Below are positions 1 through 7,884 of a DNA stretch of 64,000 nucleotides, piece after piece. The notes beneath the pieces were generated by a model. That model saw only the letters and a program-made list of their open reading frames with translations. It had not been told where the DNA came from and did no database searches. Source of the stretch: Mesorhizobium sp. Root102. GTDB lineage: Bacteria; Pseudomonadota; Alphaproteobacteria; Rhizobiales; Rhizobiaceae. The first letter of the stretch is position 1. Every line of letters starts with the position of its first letter. A program made the translations under genes and the position numbers. The stretch covers positions 281,020-345,019 of the forward strand of contig NZ_LMCP01000044.1 in the NCBI RefSeq assembly GCF_001425625.1. The letters are read 5' to 3'.

Positions 1-83
1 GCTGGACAGAACCCATGCCGGAGACAATCAGGTTTGTTGCCTCGGCCGCCTGCGGGGTGGAAACGGCGGCAAATCGGCATGCC

Positions 84-461
84 TTAGATTCCAATGCCTC
101 TCCCCTTACCGATGCCGTGGCTGAATGCGAGTTCCGCCCCGAGTCGGCGGCCGGAATCGACGTTGATGCCAAGCTCGTGTTTGCGGTTTGCCAGTAGGGA
201 TTCAAGTTGAGGATCGCGTTCAAGGCTCTTGGCCATCTCGGACATGGCAGAACGCGTTGACTTGTAGCCGGACATGTCGCCGGCCTGATATTGTTCCTGT
301 CCCGTACGGTCGAGCTTTTGCCAACGTTCCACGAACCGGTCGGCGCGGCGGCCGGGATTGATGTCCATCCCGGTGCGGATTTCCGTTTCAAGCTGGAGAG
401 CAAGCACGGTGCGGCTGACGCGGCCGGCCCCCGCCTCCCGCACAAGTTCGGGATTTTTCAC
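84..461 (-). pseudogene. traA: C-terminal remnant of Ti-type conjugative relaxase TraA
   Basis: The open frame (125 codons, GTG at the 5' end) encodes a segment such as KNPELVREAGAGR, then RADRFVERWQKLD and MAKSLERDPQLESLL. I recognise this as the extreme C-terminus of rhizobial TraA relaxase/helicase proteins, which are normally over 1000 residues. The relaxase and helicase domains are absent and the sequence just upstream is unrelated, so this is a truncated leftover of a conjugative plasmid or integrative element, not a working gene. There are no other transfer genes in view. Identification is by recall of the family tail; I am fairly sure of the family and of the truncation. Confidence 0.7.
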
Positions 462-484
462 ATAGCTCCACCCGCCCCCTCTGG

Positions 485-871
485 ATGCGGGAGAGAGCGG
501 CGGAAGTCCTCATCTCGAAAGCTACCGAGATGAATGGGACGCAGAGGAGCCTTTTGGACGATCTCGCCACCATGACGGCGGACCGTGGCCAACTGGCAAT
601 CCGTGCCCGTATCCTGGCGGTCAGGCCTACGGAAGATATTCTATTTGCCGACCTTCATGCGCTGCTGCTGGACTTCGATAGCTTGCCGGCGGAAAGCCAG
701 GATGGAGATGATGTCGACGACATCGGTCCGTTCATTTCTTTGAGTATTAAGCTTGGGCGGTCCCCGCGACCGGATTTTTTCGATGAGGGTATCTTACAAA
801 CGAGGGGAGGCATCCGTCCCTCCGTATCAGGAACCTTTCCGAAGACTGGCTGGGCAACCGCATCTAGGTAG
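485..871 (+). CDS. Hypothetical protein, doubtful
   Basis: A 128-codon frame lies between the TraA remnant and the LacI remnant. The N-terminal two thirds look moderately protein-like (MRERAAEVLISKATEMNG, then an acidic stretch around DSLPAESQDGDDVDD), but I recognise no domain. The antisense frame is also open at 655-894. Given the broken genes on both sides this may be a fragment or chance frame. Confidence 0.25.
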   Translation: MRERAAEVLISKATEMNGTQRSLLDDLATMTADRGQLAIRARILAVRPTEDILFADLHALLLDFDSLPAESQDGDDVDDIGPFISLSIKLGRSPRPDFFDEGILQTRGGIRPSVSGTFPKTGWATASR

Positions 872-957
872 CTGTCGGGAATGAAATATTCCAAGGCCGG
901 CCTTCTATCCAGTCCATGGCTCCCGGATCGGCGCCTCGCTGGCCAGCCGCGCCGCCG

Positions 958-1263
958 TCACCCCACCACCCCCCTCACGCTCTCCCCTTCCACCAGCGGG
1001 CACTCCAGCTTCGTAATCGGATACCGCCCCCTTCCCGGCGCCGCCGGCGCTTCCAGCTGTTCGATCGCCCATTGGCCCATCGCCCTGTGCGGCAGGATCG
1101 AGGTGGTCAGCGGCGGGAACAAGTGGCGGGCGATTTCCTCGTCGTCGTAGCCGACGACGGATATGTCTTGCGGAATGTGCAAGCTGGCTTCCTTCAGCGC
1201 TTCGTAGCAGCCGATCGCGGTGCGGTCGTTCTGGCAGAAGATGGCGGTCGGGCGGTCTCTCAG
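958..1263 (-). pseudogene. LacI-family regulator, C-terminal remnant
   Basis: The frame reads LRDRPTAIFCQNDRTAIGC, then DISVVGYDDEEIARHLFPPL and TTSILPHRAMGQWAIEQL. These are the late effector-binding-domain motifs of LacI/GalR sugar-responsive repressors. The natural stop is present, but the DNA-binding helix-turn-helix and most of the periplasmic-binding-protein-like domain are missing. Upstream of about 1263 the sequence switches to antisense of a glucoamylase remnant, so the gene was cut at that junction. About 100 of the usual 340 residues survive; it cannot act as a repressor. Confidence 0.75.
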
Positions 1264-1881
1264 CGTTTGGATCGATCTTCGCGGCGTGCAGGACGCCTTC
1301 ATGCGCAGCAAGGGAAGCGACTATTTCGAGAACAGCCGGCGAGCCACACTGGTTCAGCACCGCTACGCCATCGAGAACCCGCGAGGTTTGATGACTACGG
1401 CGAACATTGCTGGGGCATTACCGTGAGTGATGGCCCCGGCCCCTGCACACTCAAGTTGAAGGGCATCGAACGTAGATTCCTCTCCTATGCCGCGCGTGGC
1501 GTTCCCTACGGTCCCGACGACGGCACGCTCGCTCCATGGGCAGTCGTTGCGTCCTTGCCGTTCGCTCCGGAAATCGTGCGGCCGACGATCAGCTTCTGCA
1601 TTCACCAGGCCAAGCTCAAGGCCGCCAAAGCCTATGGTTTCAAGGCGGCATTCAATCCGACGCATCAGGGAACGGCCGGCAGCGCCTTTGATTGGTGGAT
1701 CTCGCCCTCGCACTTCGGCCTCGATGAAGGCCCGGTTGTCCTGATGATCGAGAACGAGCGCAGCGGGCTCGTGTGGCGGTTGATGCGCTCGTGCTCCCAT
1801 AGTCGCAGCGGCCTGCAACGGGCGGGATTCGAAGGCGACTGGCTGAGAGAGTTCGATCAGGAACCGACGCCAGCTGCTTGA
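1264..1881 (+). pseudogene. Glucoamylase-like (PF10091-type) C-terminal remnant, frameshifted
   Basis: Two overlapping frames give the tail of a glucoamylase-like protein, the family that includes the glycoside domain attached to cyclic beta-1,2-glucan synthases. First comes MRSKGSDYFENSRRATLVQ with HRYAIENPRG in one frame. After a shift near 1385 the second frame gives FDDYGEHCWGIT, VPYGPDDGTLAPWAVVASLP, YGFKAAFNPT and FGLDEGPVVLMIENERSG, followed by LVWRLMRSC. The N-terminal part is absent, and the body abuts the truncated LacI gene lying on the opposite strand. Truncation plus frameshift make this a pseudogene. Order and motif spacing match the family end, so the identity is fairly firm. 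Confidence 0.7.
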
Positions 1882-1943
1882 TCGGCTTGGACGCGCTGCG
1901 GAATGCGCCGGCTGCCAACGGCTGCGCGTAGGGTGGAAACAGC

Positions 1944-2390
1944 CTACTCACTGGCTTCCCGGCCAGACATCTCTTCTATGACTATCCGGAAGAAAACGTG
2001 CGGCAAGCTATCTGACACGGGAGGCATGACAGGCTTGAGCGCGCCGGGCTCCCACCAGTCCGCGTGCTTGCTCAGCACTGACCATGCGTGATCGCGCTGA
2101 AGCTTGTGGCCGATCTGGTCAGGCAGTTCTTCGAAGCGGCCGTCGACAATCACGCTTCTCCATCCGCGTCCCTGGGTGTGTTCGACGATCTGGACGCAGA
2201 CCAGGGAGTTGGCCCGCATCCAGTCGATCTTCTTGCCCGGCAATGAGAACGCGTAGATGTGACTGTCGGCGTAGGCGTAGTTGAAGCAGACGACGTAGGG
2301 CTGTCCGTCCTTTGCGCATGCTAGATGGCCGACACGATTGGCAGCCAGCAACTTCGCGCATTCCAAAGTGGAGAACGTGCGGATCAGCAT
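1944..2390 (-). CDS. Pyridoxamine 5'-phosphate oxidase-like flavin-nucleotide-binding protein
   Basis: The 148-residue product has the split-barrel FMN-binding pattern of the PPOX/NimA-like group: RVGHLACAKDGQPYVVCFNY, then HIYAFSLPGKKIDWMRAN and RGWRSVIVDGRFEEL. Such proteins bind FMN, F420 or heme and reduce or sense small molecules; the substrate here cannot be told. The start at 2390 is chosen over the longer frame (to 2417) because AGGAGG lies nine bases upstream of that ATG. It is a single gene, downstream of and on the same strand as the hyf operon but separated by over 300 bases, so probably independently expressed. It is the first intact gene after the wreckage at the window start. 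Confidence 0.8.
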   Translation of the reverse strand: MLIRTFSTLECAKLLAANRVGHLACAKDGQPYVVCFNYAYADSHIYAFSLPGKKIDWMRANSLVCVQIVEHTQGRGWRSVIVDGRFEELPDQIGHKLQRDHAWSVLSKHADWWEPGALKPVMPPVSDSLPHVFFRIVIEEMSGREASE

Positions 2391-2417
2391 CGATGCGACC
2401 CTCCTATTTTCTCGCAT

Positions 2418-2731
2418 TTCACGCCTTGGCAGCTGAACGCGCTATGACGTGGATCAAATTGGCGCGTCTGTTTGGTCAGCAGGAGTCCAGCCACTCTTTC
2501 GGGACGCAGCAATTAGCAGGTGCCGCCAGACCGACCGCGAGGGACCTGGCAGATGGCTGACATAACGACGGCCGGACCGTTGCTCCACCAGGTCGACCGC
2601 TTGTTCATGCGGATCCGGGCGCGGGATTGGCGGGATTGCTACTAGCAAGATTCCAAAAATCACCAACTCAAGGCTACGCATTGGATGCATGCAGCGACAA
2701 GGCGGACCTGGAAAAACCTCCGCATCAAGAT
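2418..2731. other. Gap with no supported gene
   Basis: Between hyfI and the flavin-binding gene I see no convincing gene. A minus-strand frame (2454-2735, 93 codons) starts inside hyfI and has no recognisable domain. No clear T-tailed terminator was found. Confidence 0.5.
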
Positions 2732-3271
2732 TCAATCTGGGAGCACACCGGCCTTTGAATTTACACCCTCAAGCAAGCCGAGCAGGCCTTTCAGGATTTC
2801 GATTGGTGGCGGCGGACAGCCTGGAATGTGCAGATCGACCGGCAGCACCTCGGATACGCCTCCCACGACCGCATAGCTGCCAGCGAAACAGCCGCCGTCC
2901 TTGGCGCAGTCGCCAATGGCAACCACCCATTTGGGGGCTGGTGTCGCGTCATAGGTACGCTTCAGTGCCTCGCGCATGTTCTTTGTGACCGGGCCCGTGA
3001 CAAGCAGCACATCGGCATGGCGCGGCGACGCGACGAAGCGGATTCCGAAGCGTTCGACGTCATAGAAGGCATTGCTCAGCGCGTGCATTTCGAGTTCGCA
3101 GCCATTGCAGGAACCGGCGTCTACCGCCCGGATCGATAGGCTGCGGCCCAGCCGTTTGCGGGCCGCGCCGTCCAGAGCGCGGGCGAGTTCCTCGATCGCC
3201 GTCCGGCTCGCCTCGGGCGGACGCTCGGTGAGAGGGGTCCGTGCGAGGCCTTCGAAGAGGTGCTTGCGCAT
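2732..3271 (-). CDS. hyfI: Hydrogenase-4/complex I-like small subunit (HyfI/NuoB type)
   Basis: This 179-residue protein matches the NuoB/HycG/HyfI small subunit, which holds the [4Fe-4S] cluster next to the large subunit in the peripheral arm. The cluster ligands are visible: Cys pair in GSCNGCELEMHAL, Cys in IGDCAKDGGCF and Cys in HIPGCPPPPIEILKG. It is shorter than E. coli HyfI (about 250), lacking the C-terminal extension. It is the last gene of the minus-strand hyf operon, starting 11 bases after the large subunit stop. No ferredoxin-like HyfA or HyfH subunit is nearby, so the electron donor is unknown. Family assignment is firm; the physiological reaction is not. Confidence 0.9.
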   Translation of the reverse strand: MRKHLFEGLARTPLTERPPEASRTAIEELARALDGAARKRLGRSLSIRAVDAGSCNGCELEMHALSNAFYDVERFGIRFVASPRHADVLLVTGPVTKNMREALKRTYDATPAPKWVVAIGDCAKDGGCFAGSYAVVGGVSEVLPVDLHIPGCPPPPIEILKGLLGLLEGVNSKAGVLPD

Positions 3272-3282
3272 GACAGAATGCC

Positions 3283-4797
3283 TTAGAGATCGTGCCCGGA
3301 ATAAGAGCAGTTGAACGATTTGTTGCAGAGCGGAAAGTCGGCGACGATATTTCCCTCGATCGCTGCTTCAAGAAGCGGCCATTGAAACCATGACGGGTCA
3401 CGCAGGTGACAGCGCTCGACAATGCCGCTCTTGCCAATGCGCAGCCAGGCCAGAATGTCGCCCCGGAAACCTTCTACGAGCGCCATGCCTTCATATGGTC
3501 CGCCTGTCTGCGCAAAGTCGATACGGATCGGCCCGTCTGGCAGTTGTCGCAGGATTTGTTCGATCAGGGACAAGCTCTGCTCGACCTCGTGGATGCGAAC
3601 CCAGACCCGGGCGTTCACGTCGCCCTCCTGAAGGAGAGGCACATCGAAGGTGAGCTCGCCGTAGGGAGGGTATGCGAGACCGCGCCGCGCATCGAAGTCC
3701 CGACCCGAGGCCCGGCCGACATACCCTCCGGCGCGATACTGTCGAGCGAGTTCCACCCTCAGACGGCCGGTTGCGACTGTCCGATCCTGCAGCGACGCCG
3801 TATTGTCGTAGAGTTCGACCAACGCGGGAAAACGCTGCCTGATCTGTGCGATCAGGGACCAAATCGCGGTCGTCCCCTCATCACTCAGGAAGCTTGCCAC
3901 CCCTCCGGGCACGATGCGGTCGCGCATCAAACGATGGCCGAAGGCGGCATCGCTTGCCCTCAAGACGCGCTCACGCAGCACCCCGCAGTGGGCATGCATG
4001 AGCGAGAAGGAGGCGTCGTTGCAAATGGCGCCGATATCGCCCACATGGTTGGCCAGACGTTCCAGTTCGGCCATGAGCGCTCGCAGCCAGACCGCGCGTG
4101 GCGGAACCTCGACGCCCAGCGCCGCTTCGACCGCACGAGCAAAAGCTAACGAATACGCCACGGTACTGTCACCGGAGATCCTGCCCGCCAGTTTGGCAGC
4201 GCTGTCGATATCGGACCCCGCCATCAGGCCTTCTATGCCCTTGTGCGCGTATCCGAGGCGCTCCTCCAGCCGGACGACCGTTTCGCCACTCGCTGTGAAT
4301 CGAAAATGCCCCGGTTCGATGATGCCGGCATGCACAGGCCCGACCGGGATCTGGTGCAGGCTAGCCCCTTCTGCAGGCAGGAAATGATAGGGGGATGCAG
4401 TCGGAGAGAACGTCCGCTGTGTTCCCAGTGGATAGCTGACACCCCACTGGCCATGATCGAGCCACCGTCGTGTATCGGGTGCGCCCTGGGGCAAGAGTCC
4501 GAACAAGTCAGCGGCTGCACGTTCGAGCCGCAATGCGGGCGGATGCCGTCGGCCGACTGATGGGTAGCGCCCATCCGGACATACCAGGCTGACAACGCCG
4601 ATGTCCCTGGCACTTTCATCGAGAAGCGCCATGTGGACGACACCTGGCTCACCCCAAAGACCGAGCAAGCCCCAGTGACCCTCGACAAGTTGTTCAACAG
4701 CAAAGCTCCACATTTTCGGAGCCACCACGGCGCGGGCCCACGGAAAATGGTTGTCGACACGTTCGCCGGCAAGGATGAGGTCGATCAGAGCGGGCAT
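3283..4797 (-). CDS. hyfG: Hydrogenase-4-like large subunit lacking NiFe ligands (HyfG/NuoCD type)
   Basis: The N-terminal ~150 residues resemble the 30-kDa (NuoC) domain and the rest the 49-kDa/hydrogenase large subunit (ERLGYAHKGIEGLM, ELERLANHVGDIGAICND). True energy-converting hydrogenases have a CxxC in the segment after this helix and another at the C-terminus. Here the first reads GRISGDST (near residue 205-212) and the tail reads NCSYSGHDL, so neither pair is present. By eye the protein therefore resembles hydrogenase-related (Ehr) or complex I-like subunits rather than an H2-producing enzyme. ATG at 4797 is preceded by GGGAGAAAG; the longer frame to 4851 would overlap hyfF. It lies between hyfF and hyfI in one operon. 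Confidence 0.88.
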   Translation of the reverse strand: MPALIDLILAGERVDNHFPWARAVVAPKMWSFAVEQLVEGHWGLLGLWGEPGVVHMALLDESARDIGVVSLVCPDGRYPSVGRRHPPALRLERAAADLFGLLPQGAPDTRRWLDHGQWGVSYPLGTQRTFSPTASPYHFLPAEGASLHQIPVGPVHAGIIEPGHFRFTASGETVVRLEERLGYAHKGIEGLMAGSDIDSAAKLAGRISGDSTVAYSLAFARAVEAALGVEVPPRAVWLRALMAELERLANHVGDIGAICNDASFSLMHAHCGVLRERVLRASDAAFGHRLMRDRIVPGGVASFLSDEGTTAIWSLIAQIRQRFPALVELYDNTASLQDRTVATGRLRVELARQYRAGGYVGRASGRDFDARRGLAYPPYGELTFDVPLLQEGDVNARVWVRIHEVEQSLSLIEQILRQLPDGPIRIDFAQTGGPYEGMALVEGFRGDILAWLRIGKSGIVERCHLRDPSWFQWPLLEAAIEGNIVADFPLCNKSFNCSYSGHDL

Positions 4798-4817
4798 GCT
4801 TCTTTCTCCCTTCGGCT

Positions 4818-6269
4818 TCATCCCAGAAGATTGGCGACATGCTGGAACCATGTGACCAGTGGTGGCGGCAGATAGATGCCGGCGGCGAACACCAGCGCCA
4901 GGTGGGAATACATCGGAATATAGGACGCCTTGGCGGGCGCAGCGCTACCTCGCGGTTCGCCGAAAGCGACACCGGTCAACCGAAGCAGCAGGGCGCCGAA
5001 AGCGAGCAGAATCCCGAACACCAACGGCATCGCCAAAAAAGGGTGTCTTGCAAATGTCGAACTCACGACCAGGAATTCGCTCATGAAGATGCCGGACGGA
5101 GGGAGGCCGGCAATGGCGACGACGCCGATGACGAGCGCCCAGCCAAGCGCCGGATGCGTCTCCGTCAGCCCCCTGATCTCGGTTATGTTCTGTGTTCCCT
5201 TGATTTGTGCGATGTGTCCGACCGTGAAGAAGATCGCCGACTTGGTCAGGCTGTGCATCACCATGTGCAGCAGGCCGGCAAAGTTGGCGAGCGGGCCACC
5301 CATGCCGAAAGCGAACACGATGATGCCCATGTGCTCGATGGAGGAATACGCGAACAGACGTTTGATGTCGCGGCGGCGGTAGAGCATGAAGGCCGCGAAA
5401 ACAAGCGACGTCAGCCCCATCGTGATCATCAATGGCCCCGTCGCGATCGCTTCCGGGCTTGCCGCGAGCAACATCTTGAAACGCAACACGGCATAGAGCG
5501 CGACGTTCAACAGCAAGCCCGACAGCACCGCGGAAATCGGCGTCGGGCCTTCCGCGTGCGCGTCGGGCAGCCAGGCATGCAAGGGCGCAAGGCCAACCTT
5601 CGTACCGTAGCCAAGCAGCAGGAAGACGAAGGCGACATTCAGCAAAGCCGGGTCGAAATGTGCCGCGTGTGCGATGAGCACGGTCCAGACCATGGCATTC
5701 GTGCCCTCGCCAACAACTGGTTGCGCGGCCATGTAGACGAGGATGGTGCCGAACAGGGCCAGCGCGATGCCGACGCTGCCCAGGATGAAATATTTCCAGG
5801 CGGCTTCCAGCGCTGCATGCGTGCGATAGATGCCAACCATGAGCACGGTGGTCAGCGTGGCAAGCTCCACCGCCACCCACATCAAGCCGATGTTGTTCGA
5901 CACGAACGCCAGGTTCATGCCGAACATCATGATCTGGTACATTGCATGGTAGAATCGCAGGTTCGACGCGGTCAGCCGTCTGGTATCCAGTTCGTGCGCA
6001 ATGTAGGAGGCGCTGAAGACGCTGGTCGTGAAGCCGACAAATGCATTGAGCACGATGAAAACGATGTTGAGATCGTCGACGAGCAGGTATTGACCGGGCA
6101 GCGGCCGATCCGTGACGAAAAGCGACATTGCGGCGAGCAAGGTCAGCAAGCTGGCGGCGACATTGAGGCCAGCCGCCAGCCGGTAATTCGGCAGCGCCGC
6201 CAGAAGCGCGGCCGCGATGACTGGTATCAGCAAAATGGCGGCCACCGCATCGAGGGAAAACGCGGTCAA
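4818..6269 (-). CDS. hyfF: Hydrogenase-4 component F-like proton-pumping membrane subunit
   Basis: A 483-residue, very hydrophobic antiporter-like subunit of the NuoL/M/N-HyfF group. The conserved core shows MWVAVELATLTTVLMVG, LGYGTKVGLAPLHAWLPDAH and the half-channel stretch GLLLNVALYAVLRFK. It should form a proton channel in the inner membrane. The frame is open far upstream to 7154, but the likely start is TTG at 6269: it overlaps the hyfE stop (TTGA), giving the size and N-terminus (TAFSLDAVAAILLIPVIAAA) expected. Reading from 7154 would run antisense-like through hyfE. It is followed 20 bases later by the large subunit gene. Confidence 0.88.
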   Translation of the reverse strand: MTAFSLDAVAAILLIPVIAAALLAALPNYRLAAGLNVAASLLTLLAAMSLFVTDRPLPGQYLLVDDLNIVFIVLNAFVGFTTSVFSASYIAHELDTRRLTASNLRFYHAMYQIMMFGMNLAFVSNNIGLMWVAVELATLTTVLMVGIYRTHAALEAAWKYFILGSVGIALALFGTILVYMAAQPVVGEGTNAMVWTVLIAHAAHFDPALLNVAFVFLLLGYGTKVGLAPLHAWLPDAHAEGPTPISAVLSGLLLNVALYAVLRFKMLLAASPEAIATGPLMITMGLTSLVFAAFMLYRRRDIKRLFAYSSIEHMGIIVFAFGMGGPLANFAGLLHMVMHSLTKSAIFFTVGHIAQIKGTQNITEIRGLTETHPALGWALVIGVVAIAGLPPSGIFMSEFLVVSSTFARHPFLAMPLVFGILLAFGALLLRLTGVAFGEPRGSAAPAKASYIPMYSHLALVFAAGIYLPPPLVTWFQHVANLLG

Positions 6270-6928
6270 CGGTGTTCTCCCCTGTAGTCGTCGAGCGCGC
6301 CGACATCCACTGAGTCGAACCTCTCGCGGATGCGGAACAAGAAGACTCCGATGACGATGAAGGCGATGAGGATCGAGAAGGCGACACTGATCTCGACGAC
6401 CAGAGGCATGCCCTTGGCCCCTGTGGCGGCGAGGACCAGGCCGTTCTCGAGCGACATGAATCCGACAACCTGGCTGACGGCGTTTCGACGGGTGACCATC
6501 ACCAGAAGTCCCAGCAATATGATGGACAGCGCGAAGGCAAGATCCTCGCGGGCGAGGGGGTCGGCGTCGGGAGTGACCCGCAGCATCAGGACCATGGAGA
6601 GGGTCACCAGACCTATTCCGGCAAGCATGGTCGGACCGATCCCGACGGCTGTCTCGATGTCGCGATGGATACCGAGCCGTTGAATGATGCGGTGAAGCCC
6701 GACTGGAATGACGATCGCCTTGAAGATGAGGGCGATCGCCGCCGTGACATAGAGATGATGGGCGTCCTGAATGTAGGCCTGCCAGGCCACTGACAGGGCG
6801 AGCACGATTGCATGAAGCGCGAAGACGTTGATCAGGGCAAAGAGGCGATCCTGATACAGCATCATGAAGCTGACCAGCACCAGGCCACCGGCGAGCAGAT
6901 GAGCGATGTCGAAGGTGAGGCCGTTCAT
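6266..6928 (-). CDS. hyfE: Hydrogenase-4 component E-like membrane subunit
   Basis: The 220-residue product is the size of E. coli HyfE (about 216) and carries the typical run of hydrophobic segments, starting MNGLTFDIAHLLAGGLVLVS and including FMSLENGLVLAATGAKGMPL. That ExNG-like segment matches NuoK-type subunits, which HyfE contains as a C-terminal module. It is expected in the inner membrane, coupling the peripheral arm to the antiporter subunits. The start overlaps the hyfC stop by one base and its stop overlaps the hyfF TTG, so translation is probably coupled. Confidence 0.88.
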   Translation of the reverse strand: MNGLTFDIAHLLAGGLVLVSFMMLYQDRLFALINVFALHAIVLALSVAWQAYIQDAHHLYVTAAIALIFKAIVIPVGLHRIIQRLGIHRDIETAVGIGPTMLAGIGLVTLSMVLMLRVTPDADPLAREDLAFALSIILLGLLVMVTRRNAVSQVVGFMSLENGLVLAATGAKGMPLVVEISVAFSILIAFIVIGVFLFRIRERFDSVDVGALDDYRGEHR

Positions 6929-7884
6929 CAGAGGCTCCGTGACACGAACAGCAGGAGCGTGCCGAGCAGAGCCAGCATGAGCGCGGCTCCGAGGAAATCC
7001 GGGACGCGGAAGACACGCATCTTGGCGATGGCCGTCTCAAACAGGGCGAGGAGAACGCCACTTGCGGCAAGTTTGCAGATGTAGAAAATGACGCCCAGGA
7101 CATAGGTCCAGGGTCCGGCCCCGGCGGTTGCGAGCCCCCATGGAACGAAGACACAAGAAATCAGCGAGACGTAGAGCAGAAGCTTCAGGAAGGCTGCGAA
7201 ATCGATCATAGCCAGATGGCGACCGGAATACTCCAGGACCATCGCCTCGTGGATCATGGTCAGTTCCAGATGCGTCGCGGGGTTATCCACCGGCACGCGG
7301 GCATTTTCTGCGATCGCCACTATAACAAGAGCGATCAGTGACATTCCGAGCGATACCCGCAGGCCGACCTGTGGCGAGCCCATGAAGGCTGCGACCGTGG
7401 ACAGTTGCGTCGCTCCGGCAACGAGTGCCAGGCTGAAAACGATCAGGAGCATGGCGGGTTCGGCCAGAGAAGCGATCATCACCTCGCGGCTTGCGCCGAT
7501 GCCGCCAAAGCTCGTGCCGACGTCCATCGCCGCAAGCGCCAGGAAGAACCGTGCGCTTCCAAGCAGCGCGACGATCGCTATGAGGTCAGCGGTCCAACTG
7601 AATTTAAGGCCGGTAGCGAACGTCGGGATGAGCGCAGCGGCGACCCAGGTGGCGGCAAAGATCAGATAGGGTATGACGCGAAACAGCCAGGATGCATTGT
7701 CGGCCAGAACGACCTCCTTGCGCATGAGCCGCAAGAGATCGCGATAGGGCTGGACGAGAGGAGGACCCTGGCGGCGCAAGAGTCTTGCCTTCACCTTGCG
7801 GACGAAGCCAGTCAGGAGCGGCGCCAGCAAAAGCACCAGCATCATCTGCGTGCCTTGAACCGCCAACTCAAGGATCAGGGCCAT
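6928..7884 (-). CDS. hyfC: Hydrogenase-4 component C-like subunit (NuoH type)
   Basis: 318 residues, close to E. coli HyfC. It shows the NuoH/HycD signatures ARLLRRQGPPLVQPYRDLLR near the N-terminus and ENARVPVDNPATHLELTMIH in the central loop, with about eight hydrophobic stretches. In complex I and membrane hydrogenases this subunit joins the peripheral arm to the membrane arm near the quinone or catalytic site. It overlaps hyfB by ten bases and hyfE by one. The VPVDNPATHLELTM loop is intact, in contrast to the degenerate metal site of the large subunit. Confidence 0.9.
   Translation of the reverse strand: MALILELAVQGTQMMLVLLLAPLLTGFVRKVKARLLRRQGPPLVQPYRDLLRLMRKEVVLADNASWLFRVIPYLIFAATWVAAALIPTFATGLKFSWTADLIAIVALLGSARFFLALAAMDVGTSFGGIGASREVMIASLAEPAMLLIVFSLALVAGATQLSTVAAFMGSPQVGLRVSLGMSLIALVIVAIAENARVPVDNPATHLELTMIHEAMVLEYSGRHLAMIDFAAFLKLLLYVSLISCVFVPWGLATAGAGPWTYVLGVIFYICKLAASGVLLALFETAIAKMRVFRVPDFLGAALMLALLGTLLLFVSRSL

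Noticed and set aside
916..1420. N-terminal part of a 321-codon plus-strand frame as a gene start
   Set aside because: The first ~160 codons are Arg/Pro-rich antisense of the LacI remnant; only the part from about 1264 (partly in another frame) matches glucoamylase.
4839..6287. 482-codon plus-strand frame through hyfF
   Set aside because: Antisense of a clearly recognisable membrane subunit; composition is typical of a high-GC shadow frame (Arg/His/Gln/Asp-rich).
4818..7154. 778-codon version of hyfF
   Set aside because: The first ~295 codons lie in the wrong frame over hyfE and hyfC; a TTG at 6269 overlapping the hyfE stop gives the normal protein.
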